Shown here: positions 36,186 through 51,100 of the stretch, piece by piece
Layout: each line of letters starts with the position of its first letter
How positions within the stretch are numbered: the stretch's first letter is position 1
Origin: Dendrolimus kikuchii
Taxonomy: Eukaryota > Arthropoda > Insecta > Lepidoptera > Lasiocampidae
Reading direction: 5' to 3'
DNA length: 64,000 nt
Assembly: GCA_019925095.2 (NCBI GenBank)
Contig: CM034411.1
Coordinates: 6,425,501 to 6,489,500 of the forward strand
Program-made: the position numbers and the translations under genes
The notes under the pieces: model-generated
What the model saw: the letters and a program-made list of their open reading frames with translations, nothing else
Told to the model about the DNA's origin: nothing
Databases searched by the model: none

Positions 36186-39100
36186 ATATAAAATATATAA
36201 TATATAAAATATATAATATAAATATATATATATGTAATTATTTTAAGGATATTTGTAATAAGATTTATTGTAAATTATTTAGTGAGGTGTGTAAGAATAA
36301 GCCTAAATGGCACTCTGTTGTTCGTGCCTACCCCGCGAGGGAACTGGCGTGAAGTTATGTATGTATGTATGTATGTAAATTATTTTCATATAAAAGATCT
36401 CCACTAACATTATTTTGCAAACAATTACTAGATTATGTCCACGACTTCGTCCACGCTTGACTTGAGATTCCTGCGGAATCCCGGAGCACAGACTAGCGTA
36501 GTATTCAAAAAAGAATGTTAGGTTTCGTTTTAGTGAAAACTGTGTCGGAATAACCTAATTTTTATGCACCCGAACAACTTCAAACCGCTCCCGGGAAAAT
36601 GCCCGCGGGATCCCATTTTATTACATAAAATTCGCTATCGATCTGTGAAAAATCCGCATTACAATTCGAATGTTTTTTCAAGAATTCCTAAAAAAAATCC
36701 AGCATGATTCTCGGGATAAAAAGTAGCGCAGATTTTAAATCTAAAAATTATCTGTCGATCAGCAAAAACCGCATCGAAATCGGCCCATCGGAAAAAACAG
36801 ACAAGAAATCTCCAAAAAAATGCATCGTGGTCTTCGTCATTTATATAGTCTATTCCAGTTGGGTTTTTTTAATAGGTTCAATGTACAGACACGGCATGTT
36901 TAGAATTTTATAATACTGTAGTTATACAATAATACAAAGCTAAAAGGAGCTGAGAACTGTAGCATGAGAATATATAAATAGACAGGCCTACTGTATAACA
37001 AAGACAACAGTGTCGCTTCTACCAATTCCAACATTTTATCATATTTTTTTTCTTAATTAATAAACTATGTAAGCATACAACCTGTATGACTTCCTTAACG
37101 AGTTAAACCGTGACATGTCAGTGTCATGATCTCCCTTGTTTATGGAAGATTCGTCATCTCTGTCTTCTTTCCTTGTATCTTCCGGTCTAACCGTAGTAGA
37201 TACTTTGAAACCAGCCGACACCAATGCTCCTGTAGAAAATGTAAAAAAATTACACCATGGAAGTCGTGACAGCTTAGTTTTTAACGAACGAAAATTCCAA
37301 AAACTGACCCATCCGGCTAATGGTAGTTAATTAGCTGACTAAAAAACCAGTTGATGGCTATTTGGCTATAGAAAAAAAGAAAGAATATATATTTCTAAAA
37401 ATGCCACACTTAAAAATAAAAAGGGTGAGACTCGCCATTCAATAGCCAACGGCTGACGGCTAAGCCGTAAACTCATCGGTTTTAAACGACGACCAGCAGG
37501 CGGATTTGATAGCAACAGCTCACGGCTAAGTTGTAAATATGTCAGTTGTCGGTTTTATTCGAAAGTCATTACCCAGTTGGCGAAGTGTTTGATAACCTTG
37601 CCATGGCTATTTTGAAAACAACCGGTTTACAACCAACAACTAGCTGCTTTTTACAATAGCTACCAATATTTAGTTGTTAGCGAACAGGCGTCCCAAACTC
37701 AAAGGGCGCGGTTTCGAATCCTGGCTATGAAGCATGCACCACTTATCGGAATCCGTTTTTTTCAACCGGGCCACTTTAAACCGCTGCCAAGAAAATTCCC
37801 GTGAGATTCCCAGGATATAAAGTAGCACAGATTTTAAGCTCGGGGAATTTGCTATTGACAAGCGAAAACCGTATCGAAATTGGATACGTAAGTTTACGTG
37901 AATCCCAAACATACATACATACACACATAACTTCACGCCAGTTCCTTTGCGGGGTAGGCACGAACAACAGAGCGCCATTCAGGGTTATTCTTACACACCT
38001 CACTTGCTTCTTTGACATTCATAACTCTTGTCATGCACGCTCGTCTGTCCTTAAGGCTCCTGACATCACCTTCTGCTAGTACACGATCAATTTGATCATG
38101 GTAGGTGTGTCGTGGCCTTCCACAACTTCTGCATCAAATCCCAAACAAACAGACAAAAAGTCTAAAAAAAACAAAAGACTTATACTTTCCCAATTTTTTG
38201 AATATTTGTAGTTCAATTTATTCAAATATATCTTAATTTGCAAAATTATAAATAGTAAATGGGTCCCAAATCACCGTCAATTGGGAACGTTCCCAGAACG
38301 ATGGCCGCGCTACCACGCTGTATGGCAACGCTTATGCGTTGCCCAAAATAGGCCAGCGTTTTGGTTCCGTGAGACATGTATCAATCGTTTTGATATGTCT
38401 CGATAAAGGCGGGCTTCTGGACCCCATGGTTCAGAGATTCGAGACCAAAAGCCACAAATATGTATTCGCTACCAATGGATGCATATTTGCGGCGTTGTAG
38501 GTCCTCTTGACGGGTGGCAGCTGCACCAGCTACCACAGCCGAATCAGGAAGATGGGACGCTGCCAGTGTCAACACACGTTGCGTCCCAAACTAATTTCTC
38601 AATTTTATAATATTATAGATGCATTGATGATTATTAACAGATCATAAAGTCAATCTCCTTTTCAATTCCGTTACCTTACTGTCTAGATAATTGATATTAC
38701 TAGTATCAGATGGAGATCACAAATTTTGGAGGCTTTTATTTTGGCTTTTAAGTTACTGAAGCCTAAAATTACCTTGTTTGTTTATTTTATCCTTATTTAC
38801 GCTATAGGAAGACTCCATACTGTGTTTCCTCCTCATCTGAAACAATTGTTGATTGCTAGAAAAACTTTTTTAAATATAATATCTTAATTTATTAAAGTAA
38901 GACATTATGAACAAATACAATTAAAATAAATTTAGTTATATTGTATTCTACCTATAATCCTTCAAGATTAAAGTAGAATACTGAGCTTAAGTCACCGTCT
39001 TCTATGAGAAGGCCGTTTCTTCGCTGGATTGTCATACTGATCTGTTCTCTCAGGTTCTCAGGTAGAACAATAATATAATCGGGCTTACATCAAATTTTGG

Positions 39101-42100
39101 GGCGGCTCGAGACGGTAGGCACGGTAGGCAACTGCCTACGGTGGCAAAATTTAGGGGCCTGCAAAAATGTCACCAAAAACCCTTGAACTACTAAAGCCCA
39201 AAAAAATGGATGAAAGCAAAAATATATTTCCTTTCACCCATTTAAAAATTATATAAAATTATTAGAGCTAGGCATGTTTGCTGAACAGTTTTTTGCGCCG
39301 CTTCTCTTCAAGCCACAACATATGCGAAGCGATGGTAAATTAGATTAGGCTCCCATAGAGTAAATAACCATAAATAAAATTAAAACTAAATAATTATAAT
39401 GAACAAGTTGGCGGTAGGTTAAATAAAACTTTAACAATACTCATTGACATTTGACATCTTTGTCTTCACGATCACGAGTGTGATCACAGCCACTGAAAAG
39501 TGGCCGAAACGTCGGAATAACAAAAATGAAATAAATTACCGCGCTTAAAATCGTTAAAACGTAGTTTTATTAGACAAAAATATATTTCGATTCGTTCACA
39601 TGAATCTAGAAAATATCTGAGAATAGAGAGAGTTCTGGAAGAAGAAAGCTAGATAGAAGGCTTCTTTAACTTTTCTTAAGATTTTTTTTATTGCAGGAGA
39701 TCAGCAGACAGGCAAACGGCCCACTTGATGGAAAGCGGTTACCATCGCCTATGGACATTTGCAACACCAAAGGTGTTACAAATGCGCTGCTGCTCTCTTA
39801 AGGGAAACTGGAACCTGGTCACTAATGCCGGAACACAACTCGAAGGTTGTTATGGCGACATACTTTAGACCAGGGGCAAATGCCCTACCACCTGGCTGTG
39901 GGTTGTTAAGTCGCCTCTTACGACAGGCCGCCCGGTCGCAGGAAATTGTATTCTTTCTCCGTTCCTGCACGGATAAAAATATAAGCTTCGGTGGAGGCGG
40001 CATTTTTCGACTTTGTCTCTGAGCAAATTAATGGGTAGTAAGATTAGTAGATAATGGAAACTGCATAATTATGTATAAATTACCTCTTCACTAGTTTTGA
40101 CCGCACCGGACTCTAAATAACTGATAAGTTTTGCTTCACTGCTTAGCTCCAAGCTTCGTTTCCTCGAAACGTTTTCTCGACTAGAAATGAAACACCCGTA
40201 TGAGAAAATCATATTAAAGGAAAGGTTTCCACCTATACTGTAAAATATATACTTATCATCTTAACTATAATTATTTTTACGAATTTGTAGGATGTAAATT
40301 CGAAAATGCTGTTGGAATTATCATAAAGTTTATTAGAAGTATACACACGTAATTCACAGTTCTTACAACAAAACCAAACCGTATGGCAGAAAATAGTTAT
40401 CACATAAATCGCGCAAAGTTTATCGCTATAAGAATCTCGCTCCGAAAGTGCACTAGGTAACGCTTCGTTCACAGTCAGAAAACGAGTGGCGCATTTCCCG
40501 AATGATAGGGTGAATCAGTTTATTCATTTGTAAATTAAATATGGTTTTCTAGCAACATACCGCCCACTAGTTCTTGAAATTGACTTGAAACAACTGCAAC
40601 GGATTAGTATCGGCTCGCAACAATATTTTAGCCAATCTTATACTAAATATAAAGCTGAAGGGTTTGTTTGTTTGAACGCGCTAATCTCAGGAACTACTGG
40701 TCTGATTTGAAAAATTCTTTCAGTGTTAGATAGCCCATTTATTTAGGAAGGCTATAGGCTATATTAACTATTCCACGCGAACGAAGTCGCGGGTAGAAGC
40801 TAATTGTACTATATAATAATAATAATATGAATGGAAAATTAAAGAATGCGATAAATAATATGTTGGCAATAGCAGTGATGGGTATGCATATTCTGGTCAA
40901 GAGGCTGCATTTCTTTGTGAATACGTAAAGAATAAAACCTCGGTGTTCACATACGGTTTATTCATATTGAGTAATAGTAAGTTTGAAAGGTTCTTTAAGA
41001 ACCTTAAATAAGCCTTCAACCTTAAGAAGTTAATCTCTAATATTTAAGCAAATCACGAAATACAACATGTGTGATGGACAACTGAGGATGTTAATTGCCA
41101 GTGCAAAAATAACAAGTAGTTAGATTAACAACTAAAAATTACCACCTAGACGTCGACAAAAAACAAATTCACACCTGCATACCTGTAAAAACATATTTAT
41201 TATCTTTCAGCATTTGGACTTCTTTTGTTTACTTTGTGTTTAAAATTTGTGATTACAAAACAGTCCATTGTTGTATAGTAATCTTTTATGGCAGTCATTA
41301 GCCAGGTGTTATAGATTTAAAGTACAAACTGATTCTAGGAAATTCGGTCCACGCGGCCGGGCAGACATATTGCATCTGTGCAGTATAAATCAATGTCCCG
41401 ATTGACGGACGAGACAGTGGGGCGATAACCACGAGCTAAGCTAGATTTGTGTACATTCGGTAATCTAATTAGTGACGGATTTTGCGCGTGTTATTGAATT
41501 ACGACCTTCTGCATTACGTTTGGACTTGTTGTGTTCGGTTATATTTGTACCTGTGTTTGTATAATCCTAATAAACTCTATAGTAATTCTAACGGCATTTT
41601 AATTCGAGTCTCGCACTCGTAACAATATTATCGAAGTGTCTACAAATATATAAAATGAAAAATAAATGTGTACTATTATATTTTTCCTATGTTAAATGTG
41701 CCATACAAACTTCAAAACATGTTCTCCAGCGGAATTTAGTTTAAATAAAAATTATGAATTTGAACTTATAAATAAAATAAATGAATACCTGTCACCGTGA
41801 TGTGGATTGAGTCTGGCCCTCGGTATCATCACAGCCGGAGCTGGTGGAGGAGGTGGGTCATGCGCAGGCGGGTCTGATATAGCACACTTTTTTGCACCAG
41901 TTGATGGACGCTGTAAACAATAGTACTATCTCTAATCAATTTTACTCCCATAATAATGACCTCTGTGGTTGAATGTTGTACATATGAATGTGCCGTGGAG
42001 TGAACCGACTCACGTATTTTCTGCAGCGCTAAATGCCGTCTCATCAAACTATTAAAACATGTAGCGCTAGATGGCTTACATAGTTTGAATTCGCCGGCCG

Positions 42101-45100
42101 AGGATTGAACATTAACATTGTCGCAGCGATGACTCATCGAGACGAGTTAAAATTGATAGAATTTAATTAAAATAAGATGTTTTACCGAGAATACAACAAA
42201 CCTACCGGCAGACAGTACCTTACTACACATAAAAACATTTTTTTTACAGTTACTTTTGACACAAACACGTAAAGTATCGACAACAGCCCGCCGCAGACTA
42301 AACGAGGTCTTGTTCATGGACCATAACAAGTGTTCAAATAAGCTAGTTACGGTCACCTCTAGTATGTAGTACATTAAATCTCATTGGCTAAGCCATGTTT
42401 TACTAGGTTGACGAATTCCTCAATTCTGACATATATACTAATACTAATAACAGCATATTATTTTTTTAGTCATTTATTAGTATTTTAGAACATATAGTTT
42501 AATAAAAATGGTTATATATATATGTAAGCTCCATATGAGCAAAACGTGTGTTTACTATTGTCTAGTGCCTTGTATATTACCTATAATATAAGAGTAACTT
42601 GCTTAGCTTGGGGATATACAAAACTATCACTCATAATAATCTTAGAATGACCAGGAAATTATTTTGAAACCAAGCATTCACACAAGTTACATTGCATTAA
42701 TTTTTTATTTCAATTCACACAATTTGGCTCCCGGAAATTACGAATATCCCAATAAATAAACTATCCCATTTTCCGAGATAAAAGTATCCTATGTCCATCC
42801 TCAATATTGAGACACATACAGATACATATGTACCAAATTTCAGCAAAATCGGTATGATAGTTTTTCCGTGAAAAGGTAACTGACAGACATAATTATTTTC
42901 GTATTTATAATTTAGTATGGATAAAACTTTATTTTACCTTAGCTGGCATGTAGGGTAGAGAAGCATTCTGAACGCTCGACGCGTCTCCAGATTCCCCCCT
43001 TTCGTTTATTAAGGCGCGTCGGTCGGTCCTCTGCTTAGGTATGGCACCCTGAAACCATGCAACCATAAACCTTTAGACTAATTATATTATTATATTACAT
43101 ATATTTATCGGTGCAAAAACAGGGAAAGAATACTAATTCCTGTGACCAGGTAAGAAGCGACAAAACAACCCACAGCCAGACACGAGAGCATTTGTCCATC
43201 TGGCTACCATCCCTGGTTTGGAATATGCTTTCAAAAACTACTAAGAGCTAACAACAAGTTAAACCAGCTGACATGGGCCATATGACTCCGGTTTTCAGAG
43301 GACCCATATTTTTTAGATGAACGACATAAGTTTAAATTGTACAACGGGGAGTCATCATCATCATCATCCGAGCGTTAATTCCCGGTTGCGTTCGGAGCGT
43401 TCACTCCGACGCCCAGGGTCCGCTTTCCTACTTTTTCTACTCCACTTCGCGCGGTCTTCGGCATCCCCTGTTTTGAGACCATTGGGCACGCATGTCATCC
43501 TTCACGACGTCAAGCCAACATTTCTTGGGTCTTCCCCTTCGACCGGGACCCGGCGGAGGTGGCATGGCTAGAAGGGGAGTATTCCGAGGACTTGTTTGAT
43601 CTGGTACCGACCCCTCACTTTTACTACCGCACCGCTCGTTAGCGGCGGGATGTTAGCCCCATTACCTTGAGCTCCCACGCTCAACTACGCAACAATTCTC
43701 TAGAACATCTATTCCGCATACCAATGATCTGAACGGAACTTTCCGTCACGGTTTTCCCTTTGCGCTATGACATGGGGTTTTTTAAGTCGAGTGTTATAAA
43801 ATTTCTTAGAGGTCGGCAACGCGTTGGCGACACCCGTTGCAAACGTGTATAAGCGCCGATAAGCACTTTCCCGCCGGTGGACCGTCTGGCTGTTTTCCTG
43901 CTGGAGGCAATAAATAAAAAAATGCCCATAAACAAATTAAATTTTAATAAGGTATATTATAAATCCGTGCAGGAACGGAGAAAGAATACAATTTCCTGCG
44001 GCCGGGCGGCCTGTCGTAAGAGGCGACTTAACAACCCATAGCCGGGTGGTAGGGCATTTGCCCGACTGGATGGCTACCACCCCTGGTCTAAAGTATGTCG
44101 CCATAACAACCTTGAGTTGTGTTCCGGCATTAGTGACCAGGTTCCAGTCTCCCTTAAGAGAGCAGCAGCGCATTTGTAGCAACTTTGGTGTTGCAAATGT
44201 CCATAGGCGATGGTAACTGCTTTCCATCAAGTGGGCCGTCTGCCTGTCTGCTGATCTCCTGCAATAAAAAAAATATAGTTTTCTTAAAGTCGAACTTCTT
44301 TATTAACGTAATAAAGAATATCAGTACGGTATTTAAGACAAAAAGCGTCCCGTTTTTACCATCACGGCCAAGTGTATGGCATTCCACGAACTATGCAGTG
44401 TTCTGTAGAGGTTAATATATCCATATATAGTATCGTCATTTTGACAGTTTGTGTTCGAGTGGGTGGGTCCCTGGATAGTTTAGATTCACAATTGGATCCG
44501 GTAGGTGGCGCTGCAATTGGATCCAAAGATTTTATTCAAATTCTTTGCGTGTATTGCAATGAGTCCCTGTATGCTTTAGAATCGAGCTCCAAGATTTTGA
44601 CAATTTTTTTGTGTTTCTTTCAGTGGCTTCCTAGATCAGGGGTCGCCAAATGGCGGATCGTGGTCTGCATCCGGACCGCCGAACCATTTTGTGCGGACCG
44701 CGAAAAATGACATTTTTCTCATTGATATGTATAAAAATACCTTTGTTATTTCCGTAATTACATTTGTTGGCCGCGATGGTCATTCATCATTTCTTAAATA
44801 CGGATCCCGAGCGAAACTAATTGTTGACCCCGGTCCTAGATGATTTATATTCACAATTAGAGCCGATAAGTAGCGCTGAAATCGGGTTTCAAGATTTTCA
44901 TGAAGTTTTTTATACCTGATGTAATGCGGGCATACTCTGTATGCATGCAACGATGGACCTCTGCGGCGGGCGAGTTCTTCTACACGAGATCACTGCACAC
45001 GCCGCAAGAATCGCCGTGAGCAATGCTCCGCATACTACTAGCGCAATCAGGACGACTGGAATATAAAACATGTATATTTACAATACGATTCATTTAGTTT

Positions 45101-48100
45101 TTACTTTGTAATAACACTATTTTTGCTGTCCTTCTTATACTCCATACAAAAGTTGTCCGGAAGTAATCGCCATGGGCGATAAGACCGCCGATTGTACCTA
45201 CTTGTGTATTAAGGTTCTTTATTTTATGTACTTAGCATTTTTGTACAATATAGTATATTCTATTCTATTCTATTATGTGACAAGGTGTATAAAACTGTCT
45301 GTTGGACTAACTTTAACTTAATAACACACAATGTTTAATATAAAAAAAATCTATTCGCGTGTGAACTGAACTCCTCCTAAGCTGTCAGACCGATTTTGTT
45401 CAAATTTGTTCTATGTTTAAGTGGATTCGAGATCGGTTTAAATTCACAATTGGACCCAGTGGGTGGCGCTGGAATCAGATTCCAGGATTTTGACGATTTT
45501 TGGGTTTTATTTGAGTGTAGGCAGTAAGTAGATGTCACTCCAATCGAGGCCTAGATTGGTATTTTTCAAAGCAGAACGACGTCTACCGGGCTCATTAGTA
45601 TAACTACATATTCTGTATAAACTGATGCACTAACATTCGGCTATTGGCTAGGGTCAACCAACGCATGAAATTTCATTAGAATTTTTTAACAACAAATGTG
45701 CGCAATTAGTTTGTCTGCTGTACTGTATGTACCTTTAAGGTTAACGTTGCAAGTGCTGCCCGTATACCACTGGAAGCATTCGCATAGCACGCGTTTGTCG
45801 TCCCGCGAATAGCAGGCGCCGTGATAGTTGCAACGCTCGCAACCAACTGGTTCAGCTGAAATAAATTCGTAGACGAATCATTAAAAGCATAATAATATTG
45901 TTATAATAAATAATGTACTGATAAATAACTTATTTTAAACGAATCGCAACGGACAAGTGGCAAAACGAATCGCAACAAAATTTTAACTTGTAGTTTTACG
46001 GGCAGATTGTTAATGTACTTGTCCAATTTGAAAACCTGCCCGTAAAACTAAAAATGAAAATTAATGACCAGGTTCCAGTCTCCCATAAGAGAGCAGAATC
46101 GCATTTGTAGCACCTTTGGTGTTGCAAATGTCCATAGGCGATGATAACCATTTTCCATCAAGTGGGCCATCTGCCTGTCTGCTGAACTCCTGCAATAAAA
46201 AAAGAAAAAAAAAGTCAAGTTAAAATTTTGCCACTTGTCCGTTGCCATTCATTTTTCCACTTGTTCGTTGCGATAATTTTGTTGTGATACGTTTTGCCAC
46301 TTGTTCGTTGAAGTTTCACTTCTACTATGTGTCAAAGCACACATTTCGATTTTTCGCAGGTTCACTGCAAATTATGATTTGTTTAGCTTTGGTACATTTT
46401 AATGAATGCTTTATATCTAAACATATTTTATTTTATCAAACAAAAAAAAGAATTCAATCCGGAACCAAAAAAAAACACATATAGTCTACTCTAACATTAT
46501 GCCGCCTCTCACCACGCGATATACCTTCTACTCTCTCCACGCGGCCGTAACGCTTTTTCGTGACAGAAAAAATCCTAATACCCCCGTCTATATAGAAATT
46601 TCACTTCAATAAAACAAAATGGCGGACAATAACAATTATTCTGTAATTTCCTAATTAATTTAGTACAGGAAGGCTGGTTTGTGTTTCACGCAATGCATCA
46701 GCGTGACAATGCAACTAGCCTTCTAGGCACGCGTCCCTCTGGCAGCGATTAGTTACATAGTTCATATTATTATAGTAACTTATTTCTAACTTAGTTATTT
46801 TTTAGTATTTAATTGTATTTTTTAAGTTAGTTTAGATTGAGTTTTATTTAAAAATACTTAATACTATTATGACCGACAAAAGTCCAATTCGCACCTGCAG
46901 TTTATTTATTACCTTTCCGCATTTGGACTGCTTTTGGTTACTTTGTGTTTAAAATTTGTAATTACAAAAACAGCCTATTGTGTATTGTAATTTTTATGGC
47001 AGTCATTAGACAGGTGTGTCGAACTGATTCTACGAAATTCGATCTAAGCGGGCGGGCAGCCCTATTATATCGGTGCAGTATAAAGCAATGGCCCAATGGA
47101 GAGATCGTCAGTCAAGGTATAATCAGCAGCGAGACAAGACGTGTGTACATTCGATAATCGATATAGTGACGGATTTTGCGCGTGTTATTGAATCGCGCAT
47201 TACGTTTGAACTGATTGTGTTCAGTTACATATGTACCTGTGTTATACGTGTTTATATAGTTCTAATAAATTCTATAGTAATTCCAACGGCATTTTTAATT
47301 CGAGTAATGCAACTCGTGACAGTACATATTGCTAAAAATTTGTAAAAAGAAAATACGCATAATCATGGATAAAGAATGCTATCCTCTATCTCTAAACAAT
47401 AATCAATGTGCTATTTGACTGCTTGTCTTAGGTCTTCGTAATGTACTTGTTAGGTATATTACGAAGACATATTTTTGTAAATCCATGATGATGATTGGCC
47501 GCGACTGTCTTGTGGAAAATAAAAAGTATCTTAGTTGATAGATGTTGAATAAAATTTTCTTAAAAATTTGTATTTTTATTTATTGCATGAGTATAGCAGA
47601 CGGCCCACCTGATGGAAAACGATTTTCATTTGTAACACCAAAGGTGTTACCAATATGCTACCTCTCTCTAAAGGATTACTAATTTGTGAAACCAGCCACA
47701 CCCTAAAATGTATAGACCTCTGCCCAGCTATGGGATATAAGTAAGCTAAGATTCTAGTTCTAATTATACCTGAGCATATCCTGCCAGGATACAAGATATT
47801 GACACTCAGATCCGAAAATCCTTCGACACAGCTACAAGTATAAGTCCCTCGAAGATTGAAGCACTGTGCGTGTTCAGAGCAGTCATGGAATTGGCCGCTC
47901 GTGCATTCGTCGAAATCTGTAAATTGTAAAGGTAATAAAAATTTAAAATAACCTTAGACTGTTAAGAGAAAGACGGAGTCTCGTACTCTCAAAGTGAAGC
48001 TAGGTAAAGGATATCGATCGCGACGCAATGCATTACGAGAACACAGTATTAAATAATCTAATTAATGCGGATAAAGTGGTATGGGAGCTGCATACGTCAC

Positions 48101-51100
48101 AGCGGACAACGAACTACTGTCTAGCGCAACGCGAGAACGCACATATTAATAGTTGCTCTATCTCGCTCACATATCATCCGTCCCGCTGTCACTTTGTGCT
48201 ATATATTGTACTTGCTGTACGACCTGTTAATATTTGTACTTAGGTTACCGTTTCCAAAATAAATTAACTCATTTCACATCAGCACTCTACAGTGAATACT
48301 ACTCTGCAATTTGACGTATCATTTAGTCTAGCTCTCGCTGCTACAAGGGAAATAGTTTCCTTCCAGTGGACACATTACTATTATCCACACAGACGCAAAG
48401 ATGATATGACAATGAAATTGAATTTGCACTATTTTTTAGAATAACAGATATTACTCTTAATAATAGTCAAGTACATTTTACCATAGTTAATGGTGTGCAA
48501 GCTATCATTTTAACAGTTTGAATTTATTTATGTATATATAGTACATTATATAATGTGAATATTACTTATTATTTTAATTATCTATAATATAATAAAATCC
48601 TAAATAAGCCAAGTCTGTACATTGAAGCTTAAAAAAAACAACTGGAATATACTATATAAACGATGGAGAACACTATGCAATTTTTTTGTCTGTCTGTTTG
48701 TTCGGGGTTCAAGTAAAAACTACTGAGCCGATTTGATGCGGTTTTCGCTGATCAACAGCAAACTCTTACACTCAATATCTGCGCTACTCTATCACGGGAA
48801 TCCCGCAGGAATTTTTCTGAGAAAGGTCTACACCAGCCAGATTGAAAAAAAAACTCGAATCCCAATACTATTTTTTCATTGATCGATGGCAAATTTTATG
48901 TTGTAAAATAAAATTCTGGAACCCGATCCCAGAGCCACGTACCGGTTCTAATTGCGAATCTAAACCATCCGGGTACCCACTCAAACACACAAAAACAAAA
49001 TCACCAAAATCGCTCCCGGTGATTAGGAGGATTCTAGAACCCGATCTCAGCGCCACCTACCGGTTCTTTTTGCGAATCTAAACCATCCGGGAAACCCACT
49101 CAAACACACAAAAACAAAATCACCAAAATCGCTCCAGGTGATAAGGAGAATTGTAGAACCCGATCTCAGCGCAACCTAAAGGTTCCAATTGTGGATCTAA
49201 ACCATCCCGGGACCCACTCAAACACACACACAAAATTTCATCAAAATCGGTAAAGCCGTTCTCAAGTTATAAAATTACAACGAAAAGTGGCATTGATTTT
49301 TATATATATATAGATTTATTATAAAAATAAATATATAATAAAACTACGATTTATTATGTATATAAGTCGCGAAAACTTAAGAAAATAAACATATATTACA
49401 CATTTTAATATGTAATGTATTTTATTTTCATTTCCCGGGAGCGGTTTCTAGTTGTGCGTATGCATAAAAATTAGCTTATTCCGACACTGTTTTGGGCAAA
49501 GCCGTGGGAGTATCCTAGTACAATATATTATTCCAATTCAAAAAAGTCAAATCATTTATTTGTCCTTAGTTTAAATTTTATTATGAAAAACACTAGGTAG
49601 TAGTAGATAGAAATTTAATTAGGTGTTTTACCTAAAACTTCACTGTTTTTTGTTACTAAGTTCACTACAATAACAAAGAAACTAAGTCCATATAGTCTAC
49701 ATAACTGCGCAGCGAAACATAGTGGCGAGTCGCAACCAACCTGATTTGATTAAAAGACGCGATTGCAGCGCCATCTATTTTGCTAATTCGTTTATTGCAT
49801 AGAAACGATGTAATTTGACAAAATGTATCCTAAGTGTTAACTTGGGTTATAAGCTAGCACTATGTCAAGTTTCAATCATATACATTCAGTAGTTTCCAAA
49901 AAAAATGCTATTGTAGCGCCGTCTTTTTCGCTATTTTCGTCTATCCCACGAACAAGACGTAATTATTTGGGATAAGAAGTATCCTAAGTTACGACCCGGA
50001 ATATAAGCTAGCTGTATGTCGAGTTTCATTTAAATCCATTCAGTATTTTTCACGTGATGCTCTAACAGACAGACAGACAAAAATTCAAAAAATTGCATTT
50101 TAAACGCAGTGTACAAACTCGAACCATTCACAGATTTATGATAGTTAGTTTAAGTTTTCAAAAAATGCTTCGCTTCATTTGACGGTTTGCTCACGTAGAC
50201 TCCGTCTATACTTTCACTTGGTCAGAGACAATAACAAACCATCCTTACACCATACAACTCAAAAATTCAAAGTTTTTATTCAAATTAAGTTGCACTGGAA
50301 AACGTTTTTGAGATAAACAAATTTATTTGTATTGTGAAGCTAACTAAACTAATAAAGTCGCGATTATAATGGGAGCGGGTTCAAATCCCGGCCGGAACGA
50401 ATGCACCACTTAGGCAGTTTCCAGACATAACGTGCATATTGTTACAATTACCACGTGCTAACAACGGCGGAGGAAAACATCGTGATGAAACTGCACATCG
50501 AGATAACCGTTATGTCAAACCTGCCAAGTCGCCTTGGACAAGCGTGGCGGGTATACTGTCCGTTCCCCTATAGCGGGAGTCCCAAGTCCAGCAGTGGGAC
50601 GTTTATGAGCTTTCATTATTTATTATATTTCAAAGCTGGCAAACTGGCAGGTGGCCGACTTAATGGAAAGTGATCACCGTTGCCTATAGAATTTTGCAAC
50701 ACCAGAGGCGAACACGACCCGTTGCTAACGTTGAGGGTAGAATAGGGGGATGGGATAGCAAAAAGGGGGAAGTGAGCCATCGGAACTCTCATTCATCGCA
50801 TGAAACACGATTAGCTCAAATGTAACCGTATCACACCGATATTCTGTGAGACGGAACGGAACGGACCGGCCTAATGAGCTGTTATCAAGATATTGAATCC
50901 AGATTGCTCTATTACGTCAAAAACTAATCAGAACTACCCACAAATAATACAATAGTAAACAATCGGTAGCAGTAGGTACTTGGAACAAATTTTCTTAACA
51001 ATAGCTATGCTTGACTATTCACGTTTAAAATTGGCTCTTTTTCACGATGTTCTGTCTAAATAGCAATACAGTAAATGACTACAGATTTGACTACATGTAT

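Noticed and set aside
41150..47330. A single LTR retrotransposon with both LTRs
   Set aside because: The sequence between the two copies contains host exons and no gag or pol.
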